Source: Vibrio sinensis (GTDB lineage: Bacteria > Pseudomonadota > Gammaproteobacteria > Enterobacterales > Vibrionaceae). Taken from it: 64,000 nucleotides of DNA. Below, in pieces: positions 17,304 to 27,562 of the stretch. Numbering within the stretch: the first letter of the stretch is position 1; each line of letters starts with the position of its first letter. The notes under the pieces were generated by a model. It was not told the DNA's origin and made no database searches. It saw nothing but the letters and a program-made list of their open reading frames with translations. The stretch is taken from contig NZ_QVMU01000003.1 of assembly GCF_003605645.1 (NCBI RefSeq), positions 124,001 to 188,000 on the forward strand, written 5' to 3'. The translations under genes were made by a program, and so were the position numbers.

Positions 17304-17688
17304 TATGACCTCGAGATAAAAAACCACACAACAACAACAAGACAGCGCATATATGCCATCAATATGGCAACCATGCAGTTTAAGGCGCTATTAGAACACC
17401 ATTAAAGTAGTTTTTGATCTCGAATTTAATATGTAAATGTTAATTTTAAGCTGAATTTACTGGTCATTTCGGCGTTTTAAGCTGCGGCTAAAATAAAGGT
17501 AAACAAGTAAATATAAGACGATGAATTTACGAATGAATTTCATAAATTACAGGATAAAAAATGAAGATAAGAACAAGGATGAAGAGTGTGACTAAGGCAA
17601 GAGAAGTTCATATTATGGTTAATAAGTCCAAAGAACCTTGGTTGGGACTTAATTTAAGCTATTTGGACTCATTAACCAGACAGTAGGT
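17304..17688. other. Spacer between alaE and hybrid kinase
   Basis: There is no supported gene in these 385 bases. The region should hold the alaE promoter. It also holds a long inverted repeat at 17617-17677, listed separately. Confidence 0.5.
17617..17677. repeat. Long inverted repeat with 29-base loop
   Basis: Arms 17617-17632 (GGTTAATAAGTCCAAA) and 17662-17677 (TTTGGACTCATTAACC) are complementary except for one position. The structure sits 12 bases beyond the hybrid kinase stop. It lacks a T-run, so it is not a standard terminator. It may be an mRNA 3' end structure or a binding site. Confidence 0.55.
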
Positions 17689-19887
17689 TTAATTGGATTT
17701 TATGACGGTGAGATCATGCTTAAACTGATACAGTAACGGAGCAAAACGATGTAAGGCGTCATCGAGTTCTCTTTCATCAATCGGTTTAGGGACGATGTAG
17801 TTCACCCCTGCTGCCATCATTTTATCTCGGGTTTCTTTAAACACGTCAGCGGTACAACCCAAAATAAGAATATCGGATTGCTTTTGCTTCATGGCCCGGA
17901 TCTCGGTTGTCGCTTCAACCCCATCCATCACGGGCATGTGGTTATCCATCAATATCAAATCAAATTGATGGTTCTGCAGCTTCTCTAACGCCAGTAAGCC
18001 GTTATCAACCTGAGTACAATCAAAGCCTCTGTTACTCATAAAGGTTTCAATAATGATGGCATTAATTCGGTTGTCTTCAACAATAAGTGCTTTTAAACCA
18101 CTATAATCCGCTTTCGTTGCTTCTTTATTCTCAGCTACGCCCGGAGTACAGGTTTCCATTTCTAAAAATATCTCGAAACGGCTCCCTATGCCCACCTCAC
18201 TTGCAAGAACAACTTGGCCATTCATTAACTCACAAATCTGTTTAACGATGGCGAGACCTAGCCCTGTGCCGCCAAAACGGCGGGTTGTTGAAGATTCTGC
18301 CTGCTCAAACGGTTTAAATATCTTGTCCTGCGCCTCTGGCTCAATACCAATCCCTGTATCGGTCACCACAATACATAAGTAATTGCGGCTGCTTTTCTGC
18401 TGTTCTTTAAATTCAACTTCTACATATCCAGTAGAAGTAAACTTAACGGCATTGTTTAGCAGATTAAACAGCACCTGTCGCAAACGCGCTTTATCAGACA
18501 AGTACCAACGATTATCAGGAACATCGTTTATGATATTAAACTGCAGACCTTTTTCCGAACAGAGGGTGAAATAGATGCTGTTGATGCTGCCAATAATTGA
18601 CTCAAGGGCGAACGCTTCTTTTTCTAGTTCTAAATGGCCTTGTTCAATTTTTGAAAAGTCCAAGATCTCATTGAGCAATGTCATCATATGCTCGCCAGAA
18701 TCATAAAGCGTTTTTAAATGCTTACGCTGCTCATCATTCAAACCGGTCTTGAGTAGAATTTGTGCCGTACCAAGAACGCCATTCATCGGCGTACGAATCT
18801 CATGTGATAGCGTGGCTAAGAACGCGGTTTTGGCTCTGGTTGAAGCTTGTGCCAGTTTCCTTTCTTGCTCTAGGTAAATGGTTTTTTGGTTAAACGTATG
18901 GATGAGATGCTGGATTTCATCTTGGCTCTGATAATTAATATCAATGGGGCCACTTTCTTTTGAATCTCCGACCTTTTTTGCGATCAATACAATGGGCCCG
19001 ATAAGGAAGCGGTTAATTAGGAAATACCCCATCATTACGCATGCGAGCATAATCGGAATAATCGATGCCTCCACCTTACTCACTAGGCCAAAAACTTGCT
19101 CTTTAATCAATTGTTTTGCATTAACAACATCAATGCTCCAATTGAAATCACCAAATTGATTTTGACTGATGTAAATCTCTTTCATAATTTGAAAGTCGTA
19201 TTCGGTAATAACCTCACCATAGCTGTCTCTAAGTACCACGCCAATGCCGCTTTTCTCTGCTTGAGTCTTAACGAATTCGATAAATGAAGTAAGAGACACA
19301 TCGACAGTAGCCACTCCGGCAAATTGTTGTTCGACAAAATAAGGGGCTGAAGCGGTAATCATTTGCACATGAGTAAATGGGTCGATATAAACCTGAGACC
19401 AAAATACTCCACCCGCAGGAAGCTTTGCGGCTCTAGCGTACCAATCTTCTTGATCGTAACCTCCAGACTCAGGGTTATCCCACGAATAGACTCGCTCGAG
19501 AACACCATCACTCGCGCAATTTAGGAAAAGGCTTTTATAAGGCACCTGCGCATCAACGGAATAAGGTGCTGGCCATAGCCCTCCACTCACAGTAACGCCT
19601 TTCACTGACGAAAATAGCGAAAAAAGCATCGTGCTTTGTATGGCTTGTGGCTCACCCGTTGCACCGATAGCAACGATACTATCGAGTAAATTTAACGCGC
19701 CAGTGAGCGGCATTTCAATTTGTGATGAAATGACTTGAGTGCGTAGATCCAAGTTACGTTCAAGTTGCTCCCTTACAGGAGGTTCAACTACGAAATAACT
19801 AACAGAGCCAACCGTTGCCAACACTAATGCCAAATAGATTGCTAGAGCAAAAATGCTTTTTCTTTTTAATGAAGATTTAATCTGCAT
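17689..19887 (-). CDS. Hybrid sensor histidine kinase with dCache domain
   Basis: This is a 732-residue membrane sensor. TM1 (about 11-33) is followed by a periplasmic Cache-like sensor (about 35-265), TM2 (about 274-298) and HAMP. HisKA has phospho-acceptor His362 in ATLSHEIRTPMNG, the HATPase domain carries the N, G1 (DTGIGI) and G2 (GGTGLGLAIV) boxes, and a receiver domain has phospho-Asp648 in ILMDNHMPVMDG. There is no C-terminal HPt domain and no neighbouring response regulator, so the phosphotransfer partner lies elsewhere. Cache domains usually bind small organic ligands such as amino or carboxylic acids; the ligand here is unknown. It is not TorS, whose sensor region differs. Confidence 0.93.
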   Translation of the reverse strand: MQIKSSLKRKSIFALAIYLALVLATVGSVSYFVVEPPVREQLERNLDLRTQVISSQIEMPLTGALNLLDSIVAIGATGEPQAIQSTMLFSLFSSVKGVTVSGGLWPAPYSVDAQVPYKSLFLNCASDGVLERVYSWDNPESGGYDQEDWYARAAKLPAGGVFWSQVYIDPFTHVQMITASAPYFVEQQFAGVATVDVSLTSFIEFVKTQAEKSGIGVVLRDSYGEVITEYDFQIMKEIYISQNQFGDFNWSIDVVNAKQLIKEQVFGLVSKVEASIIPIMLACVMMGYFLINRFLIGPIVLIAKKVGDSKESGPIDINYQSQDEIQHLIHTFNQKTIYLEQERKLAQASTRAKTAFLATLSHEIRTPMNGVLGTAQILLKTGLNDEQRKHLKTLYDSGEHMMTLLNEILDFSKIEQGHLELEKEAFALESIIGSINSIYFTLCSEKGLQFNIINDVPDNRWYLSDKARLRQVLFNLLNNAVKFTSTGYVEVEFKEQQKSSRNYLCIVVTDTGIGIEPEAQDKIFKPFEQAESSTTRRFGGTGLGLAIVKQICELMNGQVVLASEVGIGSRFEIFLEMETCTPGVAENKEATKADYSGLKALIVEDNRINAIIIETFMSNRGFDCTQVDNGLLALEKLQNHQFDLILMDNHMPVMDGVEATTEIRAMKQKQSDILILGCTADVFKETRDKMMAAGVNYIVPKPIDERELDDALHRFAPLLYQFKHDLTVIKSN

Positions 19888-20006
19888 AAATTATTGAATT
19901 TTTGTCGTTTATAAAAAAATTATAGCTAATATTGAGTCTCTTCAACCTTTTTCTGTATTTACATGGCTGTTACTATAGGTCCTATCGTGTTTTTAACGTT
20001 TTAGCG

Positions 20007-20585
20007 GTGACCCATTTGACACTACAAGAGCTTTTATCCCTACCGGAGTTAGAAGACAAACTAATCAATGAAGCCAAGACTCGTGGCTTTGTTACTGCCA
20101 TGGCTTCTGCTCCAAATATCTTACCGCCTGAAGAATGGCTACCCTTTCTTTGGGGTGGTGAAGAAGTTGCACCATTCTCAAATGGTGAACAACTGGAGTG
20201 TTATATTGAGCATGTGATTGCGATGTGGAATGAGTATCGTCCTGCATTGTTAAATAACGCATGGTTATGGCCAGAACATTGCGCTCTAGATGAAGCAGAA
20301 ATTGTAAACCAAGCTGCTCGTGACTTCTGTGAAGGCCTACTGCAAGGTTGGCAGTTATCCCGTGATGACTGGGAAACGATCATGCCAAGCGAAAGTGAAG
20401 ATAACGCGCTATTGGGCGGCGTATTGCTCTCCCTGAGCATGCTTTACGATCCTGAAACCTCTATTGCGACTCTTGCTGACCAAGGCATTGAGGGACTTGA
20501 GCAATTTGAAGAGATCTACAACGCTATCCCGACCATGTTATGTGGCCTAACGATGCGTGGTTTTCAGTTAGCTCAAGACCAATAA
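20007..20585 (+). CDS. UPF0149 (YgfB/YecA-like) family protein
   Basis: This protein of about 192 residues has the UPF0149 pattern: an LxxLLSLPELEDKL start, FVTAMASAPNILPPEEWLPFLWGG, FCEGLLQGW and a helical C-terminus. It lacks the C-terminal SEC-C zinc motif of longer YecA proteins. All upstream candidate starts are non-ATG (TTG 19932, GTG 20007, TTG 20016). I chose GTG 20007 because similarity to the family begins right after it, but the ribosome site is weak. Function is unknown in general. The gene is convergent with the potassium channel gene and stands alone. Confidence 0.85.
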   Translation: MTHLTLQELLSLPELEDKLINEAKTRGFVTAMASAPNILPPEEWLPFLWGGEEVAPFSNGEQLECYIEHVIAMWNEYRPALLNNAWLWPEHCALDEAEIVNQAARDFCEGLLQGWQLSRDDWETIMPSESEDNALLGGVLLSLSMLYDPETSIATLADQGIEGLEQFEEIYNAIPTMLCGLTMRGFQLAQDQ

Positions 20586-20684
20586 CGTCATTGATGGGGC
20601 ATTCACTACGATTGCCCCTAGTTTCCTTTCAGCGGCTATATCCCTACCAAACCAATACTTTAAATCACACCTTAAATCACACCT

Positions 20685-21731
20685 TTACGACTCGTTTGTT
20701 TGGCACTGGTTCCAATCAAAATGCGCTATCCGTTCATCTGAAATATAAAATAGCTTACTACCCGGTAGAATTTCTGTTTCTAAATCCGGATTTAAATGAA
20801 TCGTTTGTTCGTTTTGCACCGCAATTAACGTCGCTTGATAGTGTTTTTTCATAAATAAAAACACCATTTCTACTTGGCGGGAAGATTCAGAGTTAGGATA
20901 AATCGTACTGTATTGGGTCATGCCCCGAGTGGATGCCAACAATTCTTGATGAAGAGCACTCGAACCTGGATCCACAGCCGCTTTTGCCAACATCTCAGCG
21001 CCCACAGCAGGAATACACTCGGCATTAGGGCAATGCTTGTTCAATAACGTGCTTAGCGCTTCATCTTTAAAGTAGGCCACCAAGTGGGCGTCAGGGTTAA
21101 TACTGGTACAGTACAGAGAAGCCGACAAGGTGACGTCATCTTCTAAATTATCGACAATTATGCAGCTCGCGCTGGCGATTTTCGCATTCGACATCTCTTG
21201 ACTGTCGGTATAACTGGTCACTTTCACGAATTCAATTTCACCGGGTAGCGGATTCTCAATATCCGAACGACTGCACAACACGATAGGTCTGACTCCATCT
21301 TCTTCATGCTGTAACATACGAATGAGATGCATCGTACGCTGACCATTCCATCCTAGCAGTAATATATGATTTTCCACTCTGACCTTCCTTTTCCCTAAAA
21401 TTCCTGCACGCCAATAATCCACTAAACTTGCGGCTAACTGCCCTAAAATTGCAGCGAATAAAGCCAAACCACCGGGAATCACAAACAAGACAATAACCCA
21501 TTGCCCCAAAGGTGTTTGTGGTGAGAAATCCCCATATCCAACGGTAGAAGCTGTCACCATTAAATAGTAAATGAACGTTGAAAAATCACGAGTTAACTCA
21601 GTTTCCCCTGCGAGAGCCAGTAACACCCAGCTCAACAGGACGTAAATAATAAACAGCACCAACAAGTTTCGATTACTTAACCGAAACAAGCGCGTGTGTA
21701 TCCATTTCCTCATGTACAGCCAAATCGCCAT
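20685..21731 (-). CDS. Potassium channel with RCK domain
   Basis: This two-TM potassium channel (348 residues from ATG 21731) has the selectivity filter TVGYGDFSP between two hydrophobic helices in the first 110 residues. A cytoplasmic RCK/TrkA-N Rossmann domain starts at HILLLGWNGQ and a second regulatory part lies near the C-terminus. It should gate K+ flux in response to ligand or redox state. The longest frame starts at ATG 21767, but ATG 21731 is preceded by AGGGAA at a good distance. It is monocistronic, downstream of the nadA terminator and of a low-complexity tract. Confidence 0.9.
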   Translation of the reverse strand: MAIWLYMRKWIHTRLFRLSNRNLLVLFIIYVLLSWVLLALAGETELTRDFSTFIYYLMVTASTVGYGDFSPQTPLGQWVIVLFVIPGGLALFAAILGQLAASLVDYWRAGILGKRKVRVENHILLLGWNGQRTMHLIRMLQHEEDGVRPIVLCSRSDIENPLPGEIEFVKVTSYTDSQEMSNAKIASASCIIVDNLEDDVTLSASLYCTSINPDAHLVAYFKDEALSTLLNKHCPNAECIPAVGAEMLAKAAVDPGSSALHQELLASTRGMTQYSTIYPNSESSRQVEMVFLFMKKHYQATLIAVQNEQTIHLNPDLETEILPGSKLFYISDERIAHFDWNQCQTNES

Positions 21732-21866
21732 CACATTCCCTTGCCTATCTACCCGTGAACATTTCATTTCTTATTTGGAATTATAATGAATCGTTGACGT
21801 TTTCGCCGTGAGATGACGCACTTAACGCTTTTTACCTCATTGGTGAACTCATTGATGAACTCAACG

Positions 21867-21945
21867 ATGACATTTGATGTAGCGATGGTTGTAGCAGTTG
21901 TGGTCGTAGTGGTTGTAGTGATAGTGGTGGTTGCTGCAAATATCT
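21867..21945. repeat. Low-complexity GTN/ACN tract
   Basis: The tract consists largely of GTN triplets on the plus strand (GTTGTAGCAGTTGTGGTCGT and onward). It would translate as a run of valines on plus or threonines on minus. It lies between the nadA terminator and the channel gene. A neighbouring direct repeat (CTCATTGATGAACTC and similar) adds to the low complexity. I see no complete leader-peptide arrangement with a downstream biosynthetic gene, so I call it a simple-sequence tract. Confidence 0.6.
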
Positions 21946-21956
21946 TAGATTCTGGG

Positions 21957-21988
21957 CATAAAAAAACCGACTCAATAAGCCGGTTTTG
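21957..21988 (-). terminator. nadA terminator
   Basis: On the minus strand AAAACCGG...CGGTTTTTT forms a stem and ends in a T-run. It begins about 20 bases after the nadA stop codon. Confidence 0.85.
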
Positions 21989-22009
21989 ATTCAAACTCAA
22001 TATAAGTGA

Positions 22010-23071
22010 TTATGCGTTACCTTTCACTTTTAGGTTAAGCTGCTCTGCAAAATCAAGCATACGATTTAGCGGAATAAGAGACTTAACGCGAGTCGCTTCA
22101 TCAACAAAAATCTCATGAGTCTCACCGCCTTCGCTTAGTGCAGCTTCAATCGCTTTAAGACCATTCATCGCCATCCAAGGACAATGGGCACAGCTACGGC
22201 AAGTCGCACCAGCACCCGCTGTTGGCGCTTCAATCAGCTCTTTTTCTGGAACCAGTTGTTGCATCTTAAAGAAGATGCCTTTGTCCGTCGCCACGATCAT
22301 TTTCGACTGTGGTAATTCTTTAGCCGCTTTGATCAGTTGGCTTGTTGAACCAACGGCATCAGCTAACTCAACAACACTCGCTGGAGATTCAGGGTGTACC
22401 AAAATGGCAGCGTCAGGGAAAACAGCTTTCATTTTACGCAGTGCGTCAGCTGAAAACTCGTCATGTACAATACACTCACCTTGCCAAAGCAGCATATCAG
22501 CACCGGTTTTATTGGCAATGTAAGAACCTAGGTGGCGATCTGGCCCCCAAATGATTGGCTTATCTTCTGCGTCAAGGTGTTCAACGATTTCTAACGCAAT
22601 ACTTGAAGTCACAACCCAATCAGCGCGCGCTTTAACTGCCGCTGAAGTATTGGCATAAACCACTACTGTATGATCAGGGTGCGCATCACAAAACTCAGTG
22701 AACTTGTCTACAGGGCAACCAAGATCTAACGAACACTCTGCTTCTAACGTTGGCATTAGAATGCGTTTTTCTGGAGTTAGAATCTTTGCAGACTCTCCCA
22801 TAAAGCGCACGCCAGCAATAATCAAAGTGCTAGCAGGATGACGGTTACCAAATTTGGCCATTTCCAATGAGTCACCTACAAATCCGCCCGTTTCTTCTGC
22901 TAATGCTTGGATTTCAGGGTCAGTGTAATAGTGAGCGATCAAAACAGCGTCTTTTTCTTCTAACAAAGTTTTGATATTAGCGATGTGCGCCAGCTTTTGC
23001 TCTGGTGTCAACTGTGCTGGTTTTGGAGGAAAAGGGTATACGGTTTCTATAGTATCTAAAATGTGACTCAT
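22010..23071 (-). CDS. nadA: Quinolinate synthase NadA
   Basis: This enzyme condenses iminoaspartate with dihydroxyacetone phosphate to quinolinate in NAD biosynthesis, using a 4Fe-4S cluster. The 353-residue protein shows [20 protein letters not shown], the cluster cysteines (CSLDLGCP; later [10 protein letters not shown]), and MAKFGN. The longest frame begins at TTG 23089; ATG 23071 ([15 protein letters not shown]) matches the family start and has AAGAG just upstream. In E. coli nadA likewise follows the tol-pal region. It is monocistronic here, with its own terminator. Confidence 0.97.
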   Translation of the reverse strand: MSHILDTIETVYPFPPKPAQLTPEQKLAHIANIKTLLEEKDAVLIAHYYTDPEIQALAEETGGFVGDSLEMAKFGNRHPASTLIIAGVRFMGESAKILTPEKRILMPTLEAECSLDLGCPVDKFTEFCDAHPDHTVVVYANTSAAVKARADWVVTSSIALEIVEHLDAEDKPIIWGPDRHLGSYIANKTGADMLLWQGECIVHDEFSADALRKMKAVFPDAAILVHPESPASVVELADAVGSTSQLIKAAKELPQSKMIVATDKGIFFKMQQLVPEKELIEAPTAGAGATCRSCAHCPWMAMNGLKAIEAALSEGGETHEIFVDEATRVKSLIPLNRMLDFAEQLNLKVKGNA

Positions 23072-23224
23072 TGCTCTTGCTCTACGCAATTTCCATTAAT
23101 CCGAGCATTGTAACTCCGATCGAGTTCGGGAATCAAAGAGGATTGTCAGCATTGTGCTATGGAGTGTGGAATTTGATGCTTATCGCATTTCAAACCCTAT
23201 ATTTCTGATCGTTTATTTTATACA

Positions 23225-23254
23225 TAAAAAAGAGGCACCGAAGTGCCTCTTTAT
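23225..23254 (-). terminator. Terminator of tol-pal operon (after cpoB)
   Basis: On the minus strand AAAGAGGCACTTCGGTGCCTCTTTTTT forms a 10-base-pair stem with a TTCG loop and a T-run. It sits about 25 bases after the cpoB stop. Confidence 0.93.
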
Positions 23255-23276
23255 CAATTTACGTTTGAGAGTATGC

Positions 23277-24038
23277 TTACTTCAAACGCTCTTGCGCTTG
23301 CTTAGCAGAAGCACTATTTGGGTATTCAGACACAACTTGTTGGTAATACTTATTCGCTTGTTCAGCGTTGTTATTACGTAAAGCAATGTCGCCCAGCTTC
23401 ATCAAAGCATCAGCACGTTTATTCGAATCTTTATACGAGACAACCGCAGCAAAACTCTTCACTGCATCCTTATCTTGTTTCTTAGCAAAATAAAGTTGGC
23501 CTAACCAATAATGCGAGTTTGGCGTGAAGCTAGAATCGGGATAATCGGTTTGAAATTGCTTAAATGCAGCAATAGCACCGGTGTAATCACGTTTCTTGAG
23601 GATCAAATCCACCGCATTTTGATAAGCAGTTTGCTCATCAGCATTGGCGCTAAATGTTCCTTTGCCTTTTGCTGGCGCTTGCTCTTCAACCTGCGCCACT
23701 GGAGCGACTGGCTGTGAGCGAACCTTATCTAACTCAATAAACAGCTCTCTTTGACGCTGCAACATCTGCTGCATGTCATAACTATTTTTTTCAAGCTGAC
23801 CACGTAGTTCGTTGATCTCTAACGCCATCTCATCGATTCGTTGTTGCATCTGCAACTGAAGTCGATTGCGATTTTCCAACAAACGTTCTAAACGCTGTAC
23901 GTCTGATTCATTTGCACGCGATGTCGCTGATGAGTTACTGCCGCCAATATCCAATACTGGGGCGGGAGCAGCAACGGCAACGTTTACTGCTCCTGCGAGT
24001 AACGTAAGCGAAATAACGCGCTTTAAGTTACCTAACAT
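23277..24038 (-). CDS. cpoB: Cell division coordinator CpoB (YbgF)
   Basis: This periplasmic protein links Tol-Pal activity with PBP1B peptidoglycan synthesis during constriction. The 253 residues comprise a signal peptide (cleavage near 23-24 after AVA), a coiled-coil trimerisation segment (about 40-100, LLENRNRLQLQMQQRIDEM) and a TPR domain (about 132-253, with FTPNSHYWLGQLYF and SASAKQAQERLK). It is the last gene of the tol-pal cluster, 15 bases after pal. Confidence 0.96.
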   Translation of the reverse strand: MLGNLKRVISLTLLAGAVNVAVAAPAPVLDIGGSNSSATSRANESDVQRLERLLENRNRLQLQMQQRIDEMALEINELRGQLEKNSYDMQQMLQRQRELFIELDKVRSQPVAPVAQVEEQAPAKGKGTFSANADEQTAYQNAVDLILKKRDYTGAIAAFKQFQTDYPDSSFTPNSHYWLGQLYFAKKQDKDAVKSFAAVVSYKDSNKRADALMKLGDIALRNNNAEQANKYYQQVVSEYPNSASAKQAQERLK

Positions 24039-24053
24039 GAGGTCATTCCTCGA

Positions 24054-24593
24054 TTAGTAAACGAGTACCGCACGGCGGTTTTTCGCGTATACATCTTCGC
24101 CTTGACCAAGCAGAAGCGGTTTCTCTTCACCGTAGCTAACGATAGAGATTTGGTCAGCTTGAACACCTAGTGCTTGAATGTAGCTTGATACTGCTTGTGC
24201 ACGGCGCTCACCTAGTGCGATGTTGTACTCTGGAGTACCACGCTCATCTGCATGGCCTTCAATCGTTACTTTCATTGCAGGGTTTTGGCTTAGGTAAGCC
24301 GCGTGTGCTGCTAGAATTTCTTCGTAATCGCCAGCAATTGACGCATTGTCAAACGCAAAGTAAATCGTTTGAGATTCACGTAGCGCTTGCTCTTTTAGTT
24401 CTTGCTCTGTCAACTGACCAGTACCTTCGATAGTCGATACAACGGTAGTATCAACAACATTCTCGGTACCTGACGTTGTTTGGTTAGTTTCAGAACCTGT
24501 TGTATTTGCAGCATCGTCGCTAGAACTACATGCCGTCATCGCCATAACAGGTAGCGCGATCATTAGTCCCTTAAGAATTTTGTTGAGTTGCAT
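24054..24593 (-). CDS. pal: Peptidoglycan-associated lipoprotein Pal
   Basis: This outer-membrane lipoprotein binds peptidoglycan and TolB. It has a lipobox ending at Cys22 (VMAMTAC) and a disordered Ser/Thr-rich linker. The C-terminal OmpA-like domain (about 75-179) contains the diaminopimelate-binding segment EGHADERGTPEYNIALGERR. Its 179 residues are normal for the family. It lies 33 bases after tolB and 15 before cpoB. Confidence 0.97.
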   Translation of the reverse strand: MQLNKILKGLMIALPVMAMTACSSSDDAANTTGSETNQTTSGTENVVDTTVVSTIEGTGQLTEQELKEQALRESQTIYFAFDNASIAGDYEEILAAHAAYLSQNPAMKVTIEGHADERGTPEYNIALGERRAQAVSSYIQALGVQADQISIVSYGEEKPLLLGQGEDVYAKNRRAVLVY

Positions 24594-24626
24594 TATTATT
24601 TTTCCTTCAATTTAAATAGTTGCCAG

Positions 24627-25985
24627 TTACAAAAATGGTGACCATGCTGGTGCACGAACGCGACCATTTGTTGCTGGTAATCGAGCTTTAAAACGACCAT
24701 CGATAGAGACCATCGACAGTACGTTATTTTTGTTATACATAGAGCTGTAAATGACCATGCTGCCATTCGGCGCGATGCTTGGTGATTCATCAAGTAAAGT
24801 TTTCGTCAGTATCTGTACAGCACCGGTTTCAAGATCTTGTTTCGCCAGATTAAAACCAGAATTACTTCGATTTACCATCACTAAGAAGCGGCCATCTGGT
24901 GTGATTTGTCCACCTAGGTTTTGGCTCCCTTGCCACGTCAGTCTATTCGTTGCTCCATCAGCCAAATTTACTTGATAAATCTGAGGTTTACCACCTCGAT
25001 CCGATGTAAAGATCAGCGACTTACCATCTGGATTCCAAAATGGTTCAGTATTGTTTGAGCGGCCTCGGGTAATTTGTGTCAACTTACGAGAAGCAAGATC
25101 CAATGTATAGACTTGCAGCGTACCTGTTTTAGAAAGCACCAATGCTAATGTCTTGCCATCTGGAGAGAATTTTGGCGCACCATTATGACGTGGATACGAA
25201 GTCACTTTCTCACGTTCACCGGTGTAAATATTCATGATGAAAATTTCAGCTTGGCCGTTTTGAAAACTCACGTAAGCCAGTTTTTTACCATCAGGAGACC
25301 ATGCTGGAGACATCAATGGTTGCTTAGAACGTAAAACTAAACGCTCGTTATAACCATCATAATCGGCAACGCGCAGTTGGTATGGGTAGCTGTCTTTATC
25401 GGTAACCACAACGTAAGCAATACGAGTCAAAAATGCCCCGCGCTCACCCGTTAACTCTTCATACACAAGATCAGAAATGCGATGAGCATATTCACGCAAA
25501 CGCTCACCACTGACTGTGGCGCGTTTATTGAACAAGACGTAATCTTTTGATGATACTAATTGGCCATCACCGCTTAGCGATTGATTGTGACCTTGAGTTA
25601 ACTGACCGCGTACCACATCAACCAATTGATAGTTGATAATGTAGTTGCCCGTTGCATCCTGGGTAATTGAGCCCGTTAACAATGCGTCTACGCCTAGATT
25701 AATCCAAGCATCGAAATTGACTTCCGATTCATTGTAAGGGGTTTGTGGCATTTTATTGGTCGCCACTGGGCTAAATTTACCACTGCGTTGTAAGTCAGAA
25801 GCAATCACGGCTGACACATCGTGTGGCAATGGTTTTGGCCCATCCCATTTAAAAGGAACAATGCCAATTGGGCGCGCTGAGTCAACACCGTCGGTAATGA
25901 CTAGCTCTAGTGCGGCGTTTGCCACTTGAAATGAGCTCGCGATAACGAGCATCCATCCGAATATTAGTCGCTTTAACACAAGCAT
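24627..25985 (-). CDS. tolB: Tol-Pal system protein TolB
   Basis: This periplasmic protein connects TolA and Pal. The 452 residues start with a signal peptide (to about residue 24). An N-terminal domain ([18 protein letters not shown]) and a six-bladed beta-propeller follow, with repeated [39 protein letters not shown] and [10 protein letters not shown] units. The tolA stop is 7 bases upstream. Its length is standard. Confidence 0.97.
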   Translation of the reverse strand: MLVLKRLIFGWMLVIASSFQVANAALELVITDGVDSARPIGIVPFKWDGPKPLPHDVSAVIASDLQRSGKFSPVATNKMPQTPYNESEVNFDAWINLGVDALLTGSITQDATGNYIINYQLVDVVRGQLTQGHNQSLSGDGQLVSSKDYVLFNKRATVSGERLREYAHRISDLVYEELTGERGAFLTRIAYVVVTDKDSYPYQLRVADYDGYNERLVLRSKQPLMSPAWSPDGKKLAYVSFQNGQAEIFIMNIYTGEREKVTSYPRHNGAPKFSPDGKTLALVLSKTGTLQVYTLDLASRKLTQITRGRSNNTEPFWNPDGKSLIFTSDRGGKPQIYQVNLADGATNRLTWQGSQNLGGQITPDGRFLVMVNRSNSGFNLAKQDLETGAVQILTKTLLDESPSIAPNGSMVIYSSMYNKNNVLSMVSIDGRFKARLPATNGRVRAPAWSPFL

Positions 25986-25992
25986 TTCCTTA

Positions 25993-27102
25993 TTACTCAG
26001 GTTCTACTGTTAAATTGATGTTTTTCAACTGATTGACGACATCTTGCTCGCTCGGTAGCGGAAAAGTCCCCACTTGAGCCACAGCACGTTTTGTCGCTGC
26101 ACATAAACGGCTATCGCCATTCAATACGCTTAAATTGCCAACTATCGCTCCTGATCCTGTTGGGATCAGTCGTAAATTGACTTTACACGACTTTCCCCGA
26201 AAGGCGTCTTCTAATAGTAAATTTTGCTGTATTAACTGAGTATAAATCGCTCCGTAACGATCAACTTCACTCGCAACATGTTGCGAACGCGCTGAACTGT
26301 TTTGTTCTGATTCAGTTTCTAGGCCTGCAAAAATATCATTCAGTGCCGCTTCTTGTTGTTTACGTTCTTGCTCAAGACGCTTCAATCGTTCTTGCTCTTT
26401 ACGTGCTTTTTCAGCGGCCTCTTTAGCGGCTTTTTCTTTAGCAATTCGCTGTTGTTCCGCTTTTTCTGCGGCTTCACGTTCGCGTTTTGCTTTTTCTTGC
26501 GCTTCTTTGGCTGCTTTTTCACGTTCAAGACGTTGTTGCTCAGCTTTCGCAGCAGCCGCTTCTTTGGCAATACGCTCTTGCTCTGCCTTGGCAACCGCTG
26601 CTTCTTTCGCTAAACGTTGTTTCTCAGCTTTACGTACAGCTTCTTCTTTGGTCTTGCGCTCTTTCTCAAGTTGCTCGGCACGTTGTTTTTCTTTACGTGA
26701 ACGTTCTTCCTCAGCTTGGCGTTGTTTTTCTTTTTCAACGCGGCGCTTTTCAGCTTCTCGGGTTGCTTTCGCTTCCTTCACTTGCTGCTCTTTCAGTTTA
26801 CGAATACGCTCTTCTTCAATCTTACGATTTTTCTCAAGCAATTCACTTTCACGTCTGAGCTTATCAAGGCGAGACTGTTCTTTTTTAGACGCCTCTTCTC
26901 TTTGGCTGCGAATTTGCTGAGCTTGCTGTTTAACTAACGCAGGATCAATCACAACAGCTTGCACCATTCGCCCGCTTGGCTTTGGTTCTGACATTGTGAA
27001 GTCCGTACCAAATAAGAGTGCGGCAATCAAAACGGCATGCATAGAAAAGGAAATAACCAGAGGCTTGGTATAGCTCTGCTTTTTAGATTTCTTATCTCTC
27101 AT
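25993..27102 (-). CDS. tolA: Tol-Pal system protein TolA
   Basis: This inner-membrane protein spans the periplasm. It has one N-terminal TM (about 15-35) containing the SxxxH-like stretch SFSMHAVL. A very long Lys/Glu/Ala-rich helical domain (about 65-265) follows, then a globular C-terminal domain (about 280-369) ending [12 protein letters not shown] that contacts TolB. ATG 27102 is preferred to the in-frame TTG 27105. The repetitive middle is a likely site of length variation among strains. Confidence 0.96.
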   Translation of the reverse strand: MRDKKSKKQSYTKPLVISFSMHAVLIAALLFGTDFTMSEPKPSGRMVQAVVIDPALVKQQAQQIRSQREEASKKEQSRLDKLRRESELLEKNRKIEEERIRKLKEQQVKEAKATREAEKRRVEKEKQRQAEEERSRKEKQRAEQLEKERKTKEEAVRKAEKQRLAKEAAVAKAEQERIAKEAAAAKAEQQRLEREKAAKEAQEKAKREREAAEKAEQQRIAKEKAAKEAAEKARKEQERLKRLEQERKQQEAALNDIFAGLETESEQNSSARSQHVASEVDRYGAIYTQLIQQNLLLEDAFRGKSCKVNLRLIPTGSGAIVGNLSVLNGDSRLCAATKRAVAQVGTFPLPSEQDVVNQLKNINLTVEPE

Positions 27103-27109
27103 CAAGCAA

Positions 27110-27559
27110 TTACATCTCTTCCTTGATATCCGTTAGCAATCCAACTTTAGGAATGCCAGCGCTATTCAATGCATCCAACACCAACACAACTTCTGCATAA
27201 GGCGTTGCCGCATCACCACCCACCGCGACAGGAGAATTCGGTTTTAACGATAATTCCGCTTTTACTCTGACGATAATGTCTTGCAGTGACAAACCACGTT
27301 GCATCTCTTCATCGTTCACACTTAAGCCGAGGTTACCTGCCTTGTCGATTTCCACGATAATAAAACTAGCGTCACTGTCGCCAGCCATTTCTTGGCTGCT
27401 TTGTGCGGTCGAAGTCTGAGGCAATTCCACCTCAACCCCTTGAGTCACAAATGGCGACGTCACCATAAAAATGATCAACAGCACGAGCATAACGTCGATA
27501 TAAGGTACGACGTTAATTTCGGCGGTCATTTTTCGTTTTTTTCGCTGATATCCCGACAT
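27110..27559 (-). CDS. tolR: Tol-Pal system protein TolR
   Basis: This 149-residue ExbD-family protein forms the proton-driven motor with TolQ. Its single TM (about 18-38) carries the proton-path Asp in PYIDVMLVLLIIFMV (Asp22). The periplasmic domain follows, with VDKAGNLGLS-type strands. It sits 3 bases after tolQ and 7 before tolA. Confidence 0.97.
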   Translation of the reverse strand: MSGYQRKKRKMTAEINVVPYIDVMLVLLIIFMVTSPFVTQGVEVELPQTSTAQSSQEMAGDSDASFIIVEIDKAGNLGLSVNDEEMQRGLSLQDIIVRVKAELSLKPNSPVAVGGDAATPYAEVVLVLDALNSAGIPKVGLLTDIKEEM

Positions 27560-27562
27560 GAC

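Noticed and set aside
17689..19887. Hybrid kinase as TorS
   Set aside because: It has a Cache sensor and no HPt domain, and is 20 kb from the tor operon. TorS has a different sensor and an HPt module.
21764..22000. Thr-rich minus-strand frame as threonine leader peptide
   Set aside because: It runs through the nadA terminator, and the gene downstream is a potassium channel, not thrABC.
26353..26937. Several plus-strand frames opposite tolA
   Set aside because: They are shadows of the Lys/Glu/Ala-rich tolA repeat region, which gives long open frames on other strands.
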